Positions 6,128 to 12,894 of a DNA stretch of 15,905 bases are shown here, one piece after another (positions within the stretch are counted from its first letter, which is position 1; every line of letters starts with the position of its first letter). The stretch is taken from positions 1 through 15,905 of the forward strand of contig JAEWZE010000077.1 of assembly GCA_023395465.1 (NCBI GenBank). Direction: 5' to 3'. The stretch is from Pseudomonadota bacterium. GTDB taxonomy: Bacteria; Pseudomonadota; Gammaproteobacteria; Xanthomonadales; Xanthomonadaceae. A program made the translations under genes and the position numbers. Below the pieces are notes generated by a model. The model saw nothing but the letters and a program-made list of their open reading frames with translations. It was not told the DNA's origin and ran no database searches.

Positions 6128-9100
6128 TCAGCCGTGCTGCGGCCGCGGTGCCGCGTCCGGCGCATCGTCGACGCCGGTCCGGGCATGGGCCGGCTCGTGC
6201 GCATGGTCGCGCGCCAGGTACAGGTAGAACGCCGGCAGCACGAACAGGGTGAACATCGTGCCGATGGTCATGCCCGAGGCGATCACCGTGCCCATCGAGA
6301 ACCGCGACGCCGCGCCCGGGCCCTTGGCGATCAGCAGCGGGATCATCGCGAACACCAGCGCGGCGGTGGTCATCAGCACCGGGCGCAGGCGGATCGCGGT
6401 GGCTTCCTCGATCGCCTCGCGCTTGGACAGGCCCTGCTCGATCTGCAGCTTGTTGGCGAACTCCACGATCAGGATGCCGTGCTTGGAGATCACCCCCACC
6501 AGGGTCACCAGGCCCACCTGGGTGTAGATGTTGATGCTCATCCCCGGGAAGGCCTCGATCCCGGAGAAGCCGAGGATGCCGCTCACGATCGCCAGCACGT
6601 TGAGCGTGAGCAGCGCGCCGCAGATCGCCATCGGCACGGTGAGCAGCATGATCGTGGCATCGCGGAAGCTCTCGAACTGCGCCGACAGCACCAGGAAGAT
6701 CACGATCAGCGCCAGCGCGAGGGTCATCAGCATCGCAGAACCCTCCTGCTTGAACTGGCGCGACTCGCCGGCGTAGTCGACGCTGTAGCCCTGCGGCAGC
6801 ACCTCGCGCGCGGCCTCGTCCAGGATCGCCAGCGCCTCGCCCTTGCTCACGCCGGGGCGCGGGGCGAAGGTGATCGACACCGCGTTGAGCTGCTGGAAGC
6901 GCTTGAGCGACTGCGGCTGCGCGCTCTCCTTGAGCGTCACCAGGGTCGACAGCGGGATCAGCTCGCCGTCGCGGGTGCGGGTGTAGTAGTTCTGCAGGTC
7001 CGAGGCGTTGAGCCGGTCGCTGCGCTGCACCTGCGGGATCACCAGGTAGGAGCGGTTCTGCATCGCGAAGCGGTTGGTGTAACCGCCCGAGAGCATCGCC
7101 GCCATGTCGGCCGCGAGCGTGCGCATGTCGATGCCGAGCGTCGCGGCCTTGTCGCGGTCGATCTGCACCTCGATGCGCGGCTTGTCGATCTTCAGGTCCT
7201 TGTCCAGGAAGATGAAGCGCTTGCTCGCCATCGCCCGGCCGAGGATCTCGTCGGCGAGCTCGCTGAGCTGGGCCAGATCGCCCACGCCGCCGATGATGAA
7301 CTCGCCGCCGCCATCGCCGCCGGCGCTGGGCAGCGAGGGCGGCACCAGGGCGAAGGTGTTCAGGCCGGTGACCGCGCTGATCTTCGGCTGCAGTTCCTGC
7401 TCGAGCACGGCCTTGGTCGAACGGTCGCGCTCGCTCCAGGGCTTGAGCACGAAGCCGGCCATCGCCATCGGGCTGGCGCCACCGCCGCTGCCGCCGAAGC
7501 CGCCGTTGAACAGGAAGTAGTCCTGCACCTCGGGGATGCCCTGCGCGATCGCGGACATTTCCTCGGTGTAGCTCTCGACGTAGTCGAGCGTCGCGGTCGG
7601 ATCGGCCTGCGAGATCGCGAACACGAAGCCCTCGTCCTCCAGCGGCGCCGGTTCCTTCGGCGCGGTCATGTAGAGGAACACGCACGAGACGAGCACGATG
7701 ACGCCGAACAGGGCGATGACCGACTTCGTCTCCAGCGCGCCGTGCAGGCGGCGCTGGTAGCCGCGCTGGATCCTGTCGAAGCGCGCGTCCAGCCAGGCTT
7801 CCAGCCGGCCCTTGCTGCCCTCGCCGTGGGCCTTGAGGATCTTCGAGCTCATCATCGGCGTGAGCGTCAGCGCGATCACGCCCGACAGCAGCACGCTGCC
7901 GGCCAGGGTGAAGGCGAACTCGGTGAACAGGATGCCGGTCAGCCCGCCCTGGAAGCCGATCGGCAGGTACACCGCCACCAGGGTGGTGGTCATCGCCACC
8001 ACCGGCCAGGCCAGTTCGCGCGCGCCCTTGATGGCGGCGGCGTGCGGCGACATGCCTTCCTCGATGTGGCGGTGGATGTTCTCCAGCACGATGATCGCGT
8101 CGTCCACCACGATGCCGATCGCCAGCACCATCGCCAGCAAGGTCAGCAGGTTGATGGTGAAGCCCATCAGCAGCATCAGGAACAGCGCGCCGACCAGCGA
8201 CAGCGGCACGGTGACCGCCGGGATCAGCACGCTGCGCAGGGAGCCCAGGAACAGGTAGATCACCACGATCACGATGATCACCGCTTCGACGATGGTGCTG
8301 ACCACCTCGTTGATCGCGTCCTGGATCGCCTCGGTGCTGTCGTAGGGGATCGTGGCGACGATGCCTTCCGGCAGCTGCGGCACGATCTCGCCGTCCCACA
8401 GCTCGCGCACCTCGCCGATCACGTCCAGCGAGTTGGCGTCCGGCGAGACGAAGATGCCCATGAACGTCGCAGCTTCGCCGTTGATGCGCACCGAGGTGCC
8501 GTAGTTCTCCGAGCCCAGGGCCACGTCGGCCACGTCGCCCAGGCGCACGATCGCGCCGCCTTCCTCGCGGATGATCAGCTGGCGGAACTCGTCGGCGTTG
8601 CGCAGGTCGGTGCGCGCGGTCATGTCGATCGCGACCATCTGGCCCTTGGTCGAGCCCACCGCCGAGAGCACGTTGTTGGACTGCAGCGCGTTGGACACGT
8701 CGCTGGCGGTGACCTTGAGCGCGGCCATGCGGTCGGGCTTGAGCCATACGCGCATGGCGAAGGTGCCCGCGCCGAGGATGTCGGCGCGCTGCACGCCGTC
8801 CACCGTCACCAGCTTGGGCTGCACCACGCGGGTGAGGTAGTCGGTGATCTGGTTGTTGTCGAGCGTCTGGCTGGCGAAGGACACGTACATCGCCGCGATC
8901 TGCTGGCCCTGCTGCAGGTCGATCACCGGGTCCTCGGACTCGGGCGGCAGCTGGCCGCGCATCTTGTTGACCTTGGCCGCGATCTGGGTGAGCGCTTCGT
9001 TCGGATCGTGGTCCAGGCGGATGTAGGCCTGGATCGTGCTCACGCCGGCCGAGCTGGTCGAGGACAGGTAGTCGATGCCCTCGGCGCTGGCGATCTCGCG

Positions 9101-9304
9101 CTCCAGCGGGGTGGTGATGAAGCCCTGGATCAGGTCGGCGTCGGCGCCGTAGTACACGGTGCTGACGTTGACCACCGCGTTGCGCAGCTCCGGGTACTGG
9201 CGCACGTTGAGCTCGGTGAACGCGCGCAGCCCGAAGATCAGGATGAACAGGCTGACGACCATCGCCAGCACCGGCTTGTTGATGAAGATGTCGGTGAATT
9301 TCAT
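6128..9304 (-). CDS. HAE1-type RND efflux permease
   Basis: This 1058-residue inner-membrane proton/drug antiporter of the RND superfamily would work as a trimer with an adaptor and an outer-membrane channel. TM1 is at the N-terminus (KPVLAMVVSLFILIFGL). The proton-relay pair D401-D402 lies in TM4 (LAIGIVVDDAIIVLENI), and the TM10 lysine K941 lies in LVGVISKHGILIVEF. Two large periplasmic loops follow TM1 and TM7, and the second has glycine-rich stretches (GGFGGSGGG near 601-609, GGDGGG near 662-667). The SKHGIL form of TM10 differs from the AAKNAIL of AcrB and of the second pump here. ATG at 9304 has a strong GGGGGAG site. The longer in-frame start (9397) would translate an intergenic repeat. 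The adaptor gene is upstream. No channel gene follows, so it must borrow one. Confidence 0.93.
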   Translation of the reverse strand: MKFTDIFINKPVLAMVVSLFILIFGLRAFTELNVRQYPELRNAVVNVSTVYYGADADLIQGFITTPLEREIASAEGIDYLSSTSSAGVSTIQAYIRLDHDPNEALTQIAAKVNKMRGQLPPESEDPVIDLQQGQQIAAMYVSFASQTLDNNQITDYLTRVVQPKLVTVDGVQRADILGAGTFAMRVWLKPDRMAALKVTASDVSNALQSNNVLSAVGSTKGQMVAIDMTARTDLRNADEFRQLIIREEGGAIVRLGDVADVALGSENYGTSVRINGEAATFMGIFVSPDANSLDVIGEVRELWDGEIVPQLPEGIVATIPYDSTEAIQDAINEVVSTIVEAVIIVIVVIYLFLGSLRSVLIPAVTVPLSLVGALFLMLLMGFTINLLTLLAMVLAIGIVVDDAIIVLENIHRHIEEGMSPHAAAIKGARELAWPVVAMTTTLVAVYLPIGFQGGLTGILFTEFAFTLAGSVLLSGVIALTLTPMMSSKILKAHGEGSKGRLEAWLDARFDRIQRGYQRRLHGALETKSVIALFGVIVLVSCVFLYMTAPKEPAPLEDEGFVFAISQADPTATLDYVESYTEEMSAIAQGIPEVQDYFLFNGGFGGSGGGASPMAMAGFVLKPWSERDRSTKAVLEQELQPKISAVTGLNTFALVPPSLPSAGGDGGGEFIIGGVGDLAQLSELADEILGRAMASKRFIFLDKDLKIDKPRIEVQIDRDKAATLGIDMRTLAADMAAMLSGGYTNRFAMQNRSYLVIPQVQRSDRLNASDLQNYYTRTRDGELIPLSTLVTLKESAQPQSLKRFQQLNAVSITFAPRPGVSKGEALAILDEAAREVLPQGYSVDYAGESRQFKQEGSAMLMTLALALIVIFLVLSAQFESFRDATIMLLTVPMAICGALLTLNVLAIVSGILGFSGIEAFPGMSINIYTQVGLVTLVGVISKHGILIVEFANKLQIEQGLSKREAIEEATAIRLRPVLMTTAALVFAMIPLLIAKGPGAASRFSMGTVIASGMTIGTMFTLFVLPAFYLYLARDHAHEPAHARTGVDDAPDAAPRPQHG

Positions 9305-9316
9305 GGCTGGACTCCC

Positions 9317-9429
9317 CCTTCCCCGCGTGCGGGAAAGGGCCGGTGTGGGGGCATCGGGGCCGCATCCCGCGTTGCCGTCGCGGGACACGCTCCCCATCCT
9401 TGCCTTCCCCGTGGCGGGGAAGAAGCCGG
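9317..9429. repeat. Two degenerate hairpin repeats in the adaptor-permease gap
   Basis: The 153-bp gap holds two related 27-nt copies, 9317-9343 and 9403-9429, that agree at 20 of 27 positions. Each starts CCTTCCCCG, ends CCGG and can fold back: 9404-9422 has an 8-bp stem with a 3-nt loop, and 9316-9339 an imperfect stem. Copy 1 contains, on the minus strand, part of the ribosome binding site of the permease gene. They resemble the dispersed CCTTCCCC/GGGGAAGG intergenic repeats of GC-rich gammaproteobacteria. Confidence 0.55.
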
Positions 9430-9431
9430 CA

Positions 9432-9450
9432 GGCCCCGCCGCGCGGGGCC
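9432..9450 (-). terminator. Hairpin just after the adaptor gene
   Basis: GGCCCCGC and GCGGGGCC form an 8-bp GC stem with a 3-nt loop, starting 7 nt past the adaptor stop. No T-run follows. It may stabilise the adaptor part of the message or reduce read-through into the permease gene rather than end transcription fully. Confidence 0.35.
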
Positions 9451-9457
9451 GCCGTTC

Positions 9458-10648
9458 CTATCGGTTCTGCGCCTCCGGCGCCGCCTCGGCGGTCGGCTGG
9501 ATCGCGTTGTTGATGGTTACCTCGGCCTCGTTGCGCAGCTTGAGCAGGCCGCTGGTGGCGACCCGTTCGCCCGGCTCGAGGCCGTCGGTGACCGTCACCA
9601 GGTCGCCGCGGGTCGCGCCGGTCTTGATGAAGCGCTGGGTGACGACGAGCTTGTTGCCGGTGAGCGCGTTGCCCTGCATGTCGGTCTCGCCTTCCTGGCG
9701 CGGCACTTCGCTGATCACGAACACCGCGTTGCCGTAGGGATTGAAGCTCACCGCGGTCTGCGGAATCACCACCACGTCGCGCTCGCCGCCGAGCGAGAAC
9801 GACACGCGCGCGAAGGCACCGGGGCGCAGCGCGCCGTCGGGATTGGCGATCGTGGCCTGGGCGGTGAAGTTGCGGGTGTCCGGATCGACCCGCGGCTCGA
9901 TCGCGGTGACTTCGCCCTCGAACACCTTGCCCGGCAGCGCGTCGACCGTGGCGCGGATCCGCGTGCCCGGCTCGAGGGCGACCATGCGCTGTTCGGGCAG
10001 GCTGAAGTCCAGGTAGATCGGATCGAGCTGCTGCAGGCTGACGATCGGGTCGCCCGGCGAGACGAACTGGCCGAGGTTGACCCGGCGGATGCCCAGTTCG
10101 CCGCTGAACGGCGCGCGGATGGTCTTCTGCGCGATCAGCGCGCGCTGCGCTTCGACCTGCGCGCGTGCGCTCGCCGCCGCCGCGGTGCGCTGCTGCACCT
10201 CGTCCAGCGACACCAGCCGGTCGCGGCCCAGCTGCTGCCAGCGCTCGGCCTGCACGTCGGCCAGTCGCGCCGAGGTCTCCAGCGCCTTGAGCGTGGCCAG
10301 CTCGTTGTCGGTGTTCAGCCGCACCAGCACCTCGCCCGCCTTGACCGGCTGCCCGGCCTCGAACTCGATCGCGCGCACCACGCCGCCGGCCTCCGTGGTG
10401 ACGTCGGTGCCGTTGACCGCGACCAGGGTGCCGACCGCCTCGCCATCGTCGCTCCAGCGTTCGGTGGTGGCCGTGGCCGCGCTCACCGCCGCCGCCGGCT
10501 GCGGCATGTTGTCGAAGAACTTGTTGGTCTGCGCGCCGATCATGGCCTTGACGGCGAATACGCCGCCGAATACCAGCAGCGTCAGCAACAGCATCAGGAT
10601 CAGGCGCATCGCGAACCGCGGCTTGCGCTTCGTGGGGGCGGTGGACAT
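9458..10648 (-). CDS. RND efflux periplasmic adaptor (membrane-fusion protein)
   Basis: This 396-residue AcrA/MexA-type adaptor links the RND permease to an outer-membrane channel. A single N-terminal membrane anchor is seen (about residues 14-36, RLILMLLLTLLVFGGVF) with no lipobox, so it is anchored by a helix. The first lipoyl half is VTTEAGGVVRAIEFEAGQPVKAGEVLVRL (about 83-111). The alpha-helical hairpin runs about 114-172. The second lipoyl half is TIRAPFSGELGIRRVNLGQFVSPGDPIVSL (about 176-205). Beta-barrel and membrane-proximal domains follow. ATG at 10648 has GGAAGA about seven bases upstream. It lies 35 nt after the TetR gene and 153 nt before the permease gene, in one apparent operon. 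Substrates cannot be told from sequence. Confidence 0.92.
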   Translation of the reverse strand: MSTAPTKRKPRFAMRLILMLLLTLLVFGGVFAVKAMIGAQTNKFFDNMPQPAAAVSAATATTERWSDDGEAVGTLVAVNGTDVTTEAGGVVRAIEFEAGQPVKAGEVLVRLNTDNELATLKALETSARLADVQAERWQQLGRDRLVSLDEVQQRTAAAASARAQVEAQRALIAQKTIRAPFSGELGIRRVNLGQFVSPGDPIVSLQQLDPIYLDFSLPEQRMVALEPGTRIRATVDALPGKVFEGEVTAIEPRVDPDTRNFTAQATIANPDGALRPGAFARVSFSLGGERDVVVIPQTAVSFNPYGNAVFVISEVPRQEGETDMQGNALTGNKLVVTQRFIKTGATRGDLVTVTDGLEPGERVATSGLLKLRNEAEVTINNAIQPTAEAAPEAQNR

Positions 10649-10683
10649 GGCGGAGTCTTCCGTGGGGAACGTTGGGGGCGGGC

Positions 10684-11418
10684 TTAGCGGGGTGGATAGG
10701 GGCAGGGCGCGTCGAACACGTCGCGGCACAGGCGCTCGACCGAGCGATCGAGCGCGTCGTCGTCGCCGGGGTCGAACAGGGGTTGCCAGCCGTAGCCGTT
10801 GAGCAGGTAGTGCAGGTGCTTGAACAGCAGCCGGTAGGGGTCGCCGATGGCCGGATCGAGCAGGCCCTGCTGCTGGGCCAGAGTATGCATGCCGAGGGAC
10901 AGGATCCATGGGCCGATGGTCAGCCCCTCGTCCGTCATGGACAGGGCCGAAGGAAGGTCGCCCCGGGCGCGCGCTTCGGCGCTGATCGCCTCGACCAGGG
11001 TCGCCAGGGGCTCGCACGCGGCAAGCGCGCGCTGGCGGCTCGGCTCCGATGCCGCACCCCACACCACCTCGGTCCAGACGAACTGGGCGAGGCGGAAATG
11101 CTCGGGCTGTTCGCGCAGCACGATCAGGTCGGCCAGGGCCAGGGCGACGATGCGGTCGCGGGTCGGCCCCGACCAGCGCGCGGCGCGCTCGAACAGTTCC
11201 ACCCGGTCCAGGCTGTTGCGCGTGGCCAAGGCCACCAGCAGGTCTTCCTTGCTGGCGAAATGCCGGTACAGGGTGCCGATCGCGTACTCGCATTCCTCGG
11301 CGATCCGCGCCATCTGCAGGTTGAGCAGCCCCTCGCGCTGGATCAGGGCCTGCGCGGTATCCAGGAACAGCGCCTCGCGCTGCGCGAACTCGCGCTGGCG
11401 GCGGTCGTGGGTGGCCAT
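10684..11418 (-). CDS. TetR/AcrR-family transcriptional regulator
   Basis: This 244-residue protein has the N-terminal TetR helix-turn-helix. REALFLDTAQALIQREGL leads into LQMARIAEECEYAIGTLYRHFASKEDLL (about 35-62), with the typical GTLYRHFxSKEDL recognition-helix signature. The rest is a helical ligand-binding and dimerisation region with no recognisable subfamily motif. Such regulators usually repress a neighbouring efflux operon and release DNA when a pump substrate binds. It is first in the operon with the adaptor and permease, and divergent from a second pump operon, so it could control both. No Shine-Dalgarno is visible before the ATG. No better start is seen. Confidence 0.92.
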   Translation of the reverse strand: MATHDRRQREFAQREALFLDTAQALIQREGLLNLQMARIAEECEYAIGTLYRHFASKEDLLVALATRNSLDRVELFERAARWSGPTRDRIVALALADLIVLREQPEHFRLAQFVWTEVVWGAASEPSRQRALAACEPLATLVEAISAEARARGDLPSALSMTDEGLTIGPWILSLGMHTLAQQQGLLDPAIGDPYRLLFKHLHYLLNGYGWQPLFDPGDDDALDRSVERLCRDVFDAPCPYPPR

Positions 11419-11456
11419 GGCGGCGGCAGCCGGAGGATCAGGGGGAGGCGTAGTGT

Positions 11457-11472
11457 GAACCGGATTCAGTTC
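11457..11472. promoter_or_regulatory. Candidate operator of the TetR regulator
   Basis: GAACCGGATTCAGTTC is an imperfect palindrome (6 of 8 pairs) of the size TetR proteins usually bind. An overlapping core TGAACCGGATTCA (11456-11468) is also nearly symmetric. It lies 39 bp upstream of the regulator's start. It would fall between a weak -35 (TGGATC) and -10 (CACACT) spaced 17 bp on the minus strand. An 8-bp inverted repeat, GGATCAGG/CCTGATCC (11435-11442 and 11472-11479), surrounds it. Confidence 0.3.
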
Positions 11473-11573
11473 CTGATCCAGCGGTCATTCTTCCCGCGAA
11501 TGGCGTGACCGGGTCGTGCCGAACACCGCGGGCAAACCTGACCTATGGCAGGGTTCCGTTCATCCGCAGCGCA

Positions 11574-11581
11574 AGTATACT
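11574..11581. promoter_or_regulatory. Palindromic -10 box, likely promoter of the second pump operon
   Basis: AGTATACT gives TATACT as a -10 box on both strands, the most AT-rich motif in the gap. On the plus strand, initiation near 11588 would leave about 59 nt before the lipoprotein adaptor gene. The -35 match (TTCCGT, 16 bp spacing) is poor. On the minus strand it could serve the TetR operon, but again without a good -35. Confidence 0.45.
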
Positions 11582-11646
11582 GCCCAGTTCAGAAATTAAG
11601 ACGCCGCTGCCTGCCGCCCGCGCAGGCCCAGAACAGGTCCCCTCCG

Positions 11647-12888
11647 ATGCTCCGTTCCGCCGCCGCCCTGCCGCTCGCCCTTTCCCTGTGCCTGCTCGCC
11701 GCCTGTGGCGGCGGCGAGGCGCCGGCCCAGCCGCCGCCGCCCGAGGTGGGCGTGGTGGAGGCCAAGGCCGCCGACCTGCCCTTGACCCGCGAGATCGGTG
11801 GCCGCCTGGCCGGTTTCCGCAGCGCCGACGTGCGCGCCCGCGTCCCGGGCGTGGTGCAGAAGCGCGTGTACGAGGAAGGCAGCGACGTGCGCGAAGGCGA
11901 CGTGCTGTTCCTGATCGACCCTGCTCCGCTGCAGGCCGCGCTGGGCACCGCCCAGGCATCGCTGGCGCAGGCGCGGGCGAACTACGCCAACGCCAAGGCC
12001 AACGCCGATCGCGCGCGCCAGCTGGCCCCGACCAGCTTCATCTCCCGCGCCGACGTCGACAATGCGCTCGCCGCAGAGCGCAGCGCGGCGGCCGCCGTGC
12101 AGGCCGGCGAGGCGGCGGTCCAGTCCGCGCGCATCAACCTGGGCTACGCCACCGTGCGCGCGCCGATCAGCGGTCGCGCCGGCAAGCAGCAGGTCACCGA
12201 AGGCGCGCTGGTCGGGCAGGGCACGGCGACGCTGCTGACCACGGTCGACCAGGTCGATCCGCTGTACGCCAACTTCTCCATCGGCGTGGGCGAGCTGGAG
12301 CAGATCCGGCGCGCACGCGCGGCCGCGCAGGGCGCCGACGCCACGGTCGAGGTGGTGCTGGCCGACGGCAGCGTGTACGAGCATGCGGGCACGCTCGATT
12401 TCTCCGGCGACATCGTCGACCCGGCCACCGGCGCGATCTCGATGCGCGCGCTGATCCCCAATCCCGACGGCCGCCTGCTGCCGGGCACCTACGTCACCCT
12501 GCGCGCGCGCCTGGGCCAGATGCAGGGCGTGTACTCGATCCCGCAGGCCGCGGTGCAGCGCGACGCCAGGAGCGCCTACGTCATGGCGGTGGGCGCGGAT
12601 GGCACGGTGGTGCGTCGCAACGTCACCCTCGATCGCGCCGAAGGCGGCAACTGGATCGTCACCGGCGGGCTGGAGGATGGCGTGCAGGTCATCGCCTCGG
12701 GCCTGCAGAAGGTGAGCGAAGGCGCGCCCGCCAAGGCGGTGCCGTGGGCACCGGAGGGCCCGGCCGGACAGCCGCCCGCGGACGCTGCGCCGGCAACGCA
12801 GGCGCCCGCCGCGGATGGGCCGGCGCCGGCCGCGGACGACGCTCCCGCCCAGGATGCAGCGGCCGTCAACGACTCCGCCGAAGGCTGA
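11647..12888 (+). CDS. RND efflux periplasmic adaptor, lipoprotein (AcrA/MexA-like)
   Basis: This 413-residue adaptor has a lipoprotein signal peptide: MLRSAAALPLALSLCLLAACG, with lipobox LAAC and acylated C20. The first lipoyl half includes VRARVPGVVQKRVYEEGSDV (about 62-81). The alpha-hairpin covers about 94-163. The second lipoyl half holds ATVRAPISGRAGKQQVTEGA (168-187). DPLYANFSI and PGTYVTLRARLG mark the barrel, and the membrane-proximal domain follows. The last 45 or so residues are a Pro/Ala-rich, then acidic disordered tail (PAGQPPADAAPATQAPAADG), longer than usual. ATG at 11647 is chosen because it starts the signal peptide. An in-frame ATG at 11545 would bury it and lies upstream of the likely promoter. 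The permease gene begins 6 nt after its stop, so the two are one operon. Confidence 0.94.
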   Translation: MLRSAAALPLALSLCLLAACGGGEAPAQPPPPEVGVVEAKAADLPLTREIGGRLAGFRSADVRARVPGVVQKRVYEEGSDVREGDVLFLIDPAPLQAALGTAQASLAQARANYANAKANADRARQLAPTSFISRADVDNALAAERSAAAAVQAGEAAVQSARINLGYATVRAPISGRAGKQQVTEGALVGQGTATLLTTVDQVDPLYANFSIGVGELEQIRRARAAAQGADATVEVVLADGSVYEHAGTLDFSGDIVDPATGAISMRALIPNPDGRLLPGTYVTLRARLGQMQGVYSIPQAAVQRDARSAYVMAVGADGTVVRRNVTLDRAEGGNWIVTGGLEDGVQVIASGLQKVSEGAPAKAVPWAPEGPAGQPPADAAPATQAPAADGPAPAADDAPAQDAAAVNDSAEG

Positions 12889-12894
12889 TCCGCC

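Noticed and set aside
9305..9397. N-terminal extension of the RND permease to 9397
   Set aside because: It would translate the intergenic hairpin repeat (PTPALSRTRGRG-type product). The ATG at 9304 has a strong ribosome site and matches the family N-terminus.
5249..10687. A 1812-codon open frame on the plus strand across bioD and the minus-strand RND permease and adaptor genes
   Set aside because: It runs antisense to genes with clear family motifs and across gaps, is rich in Arg/His/Ala/Gly without domains, and is explained by the scarcity of stops in very GC-rich DNA.
11545..11646. Upstream in-frame start of the lipoprotein adaptor at 11545
   Set aside because: It would bury the lipoprotein signal peptide and lies upstream of the likely -10 box at 11576-11581.
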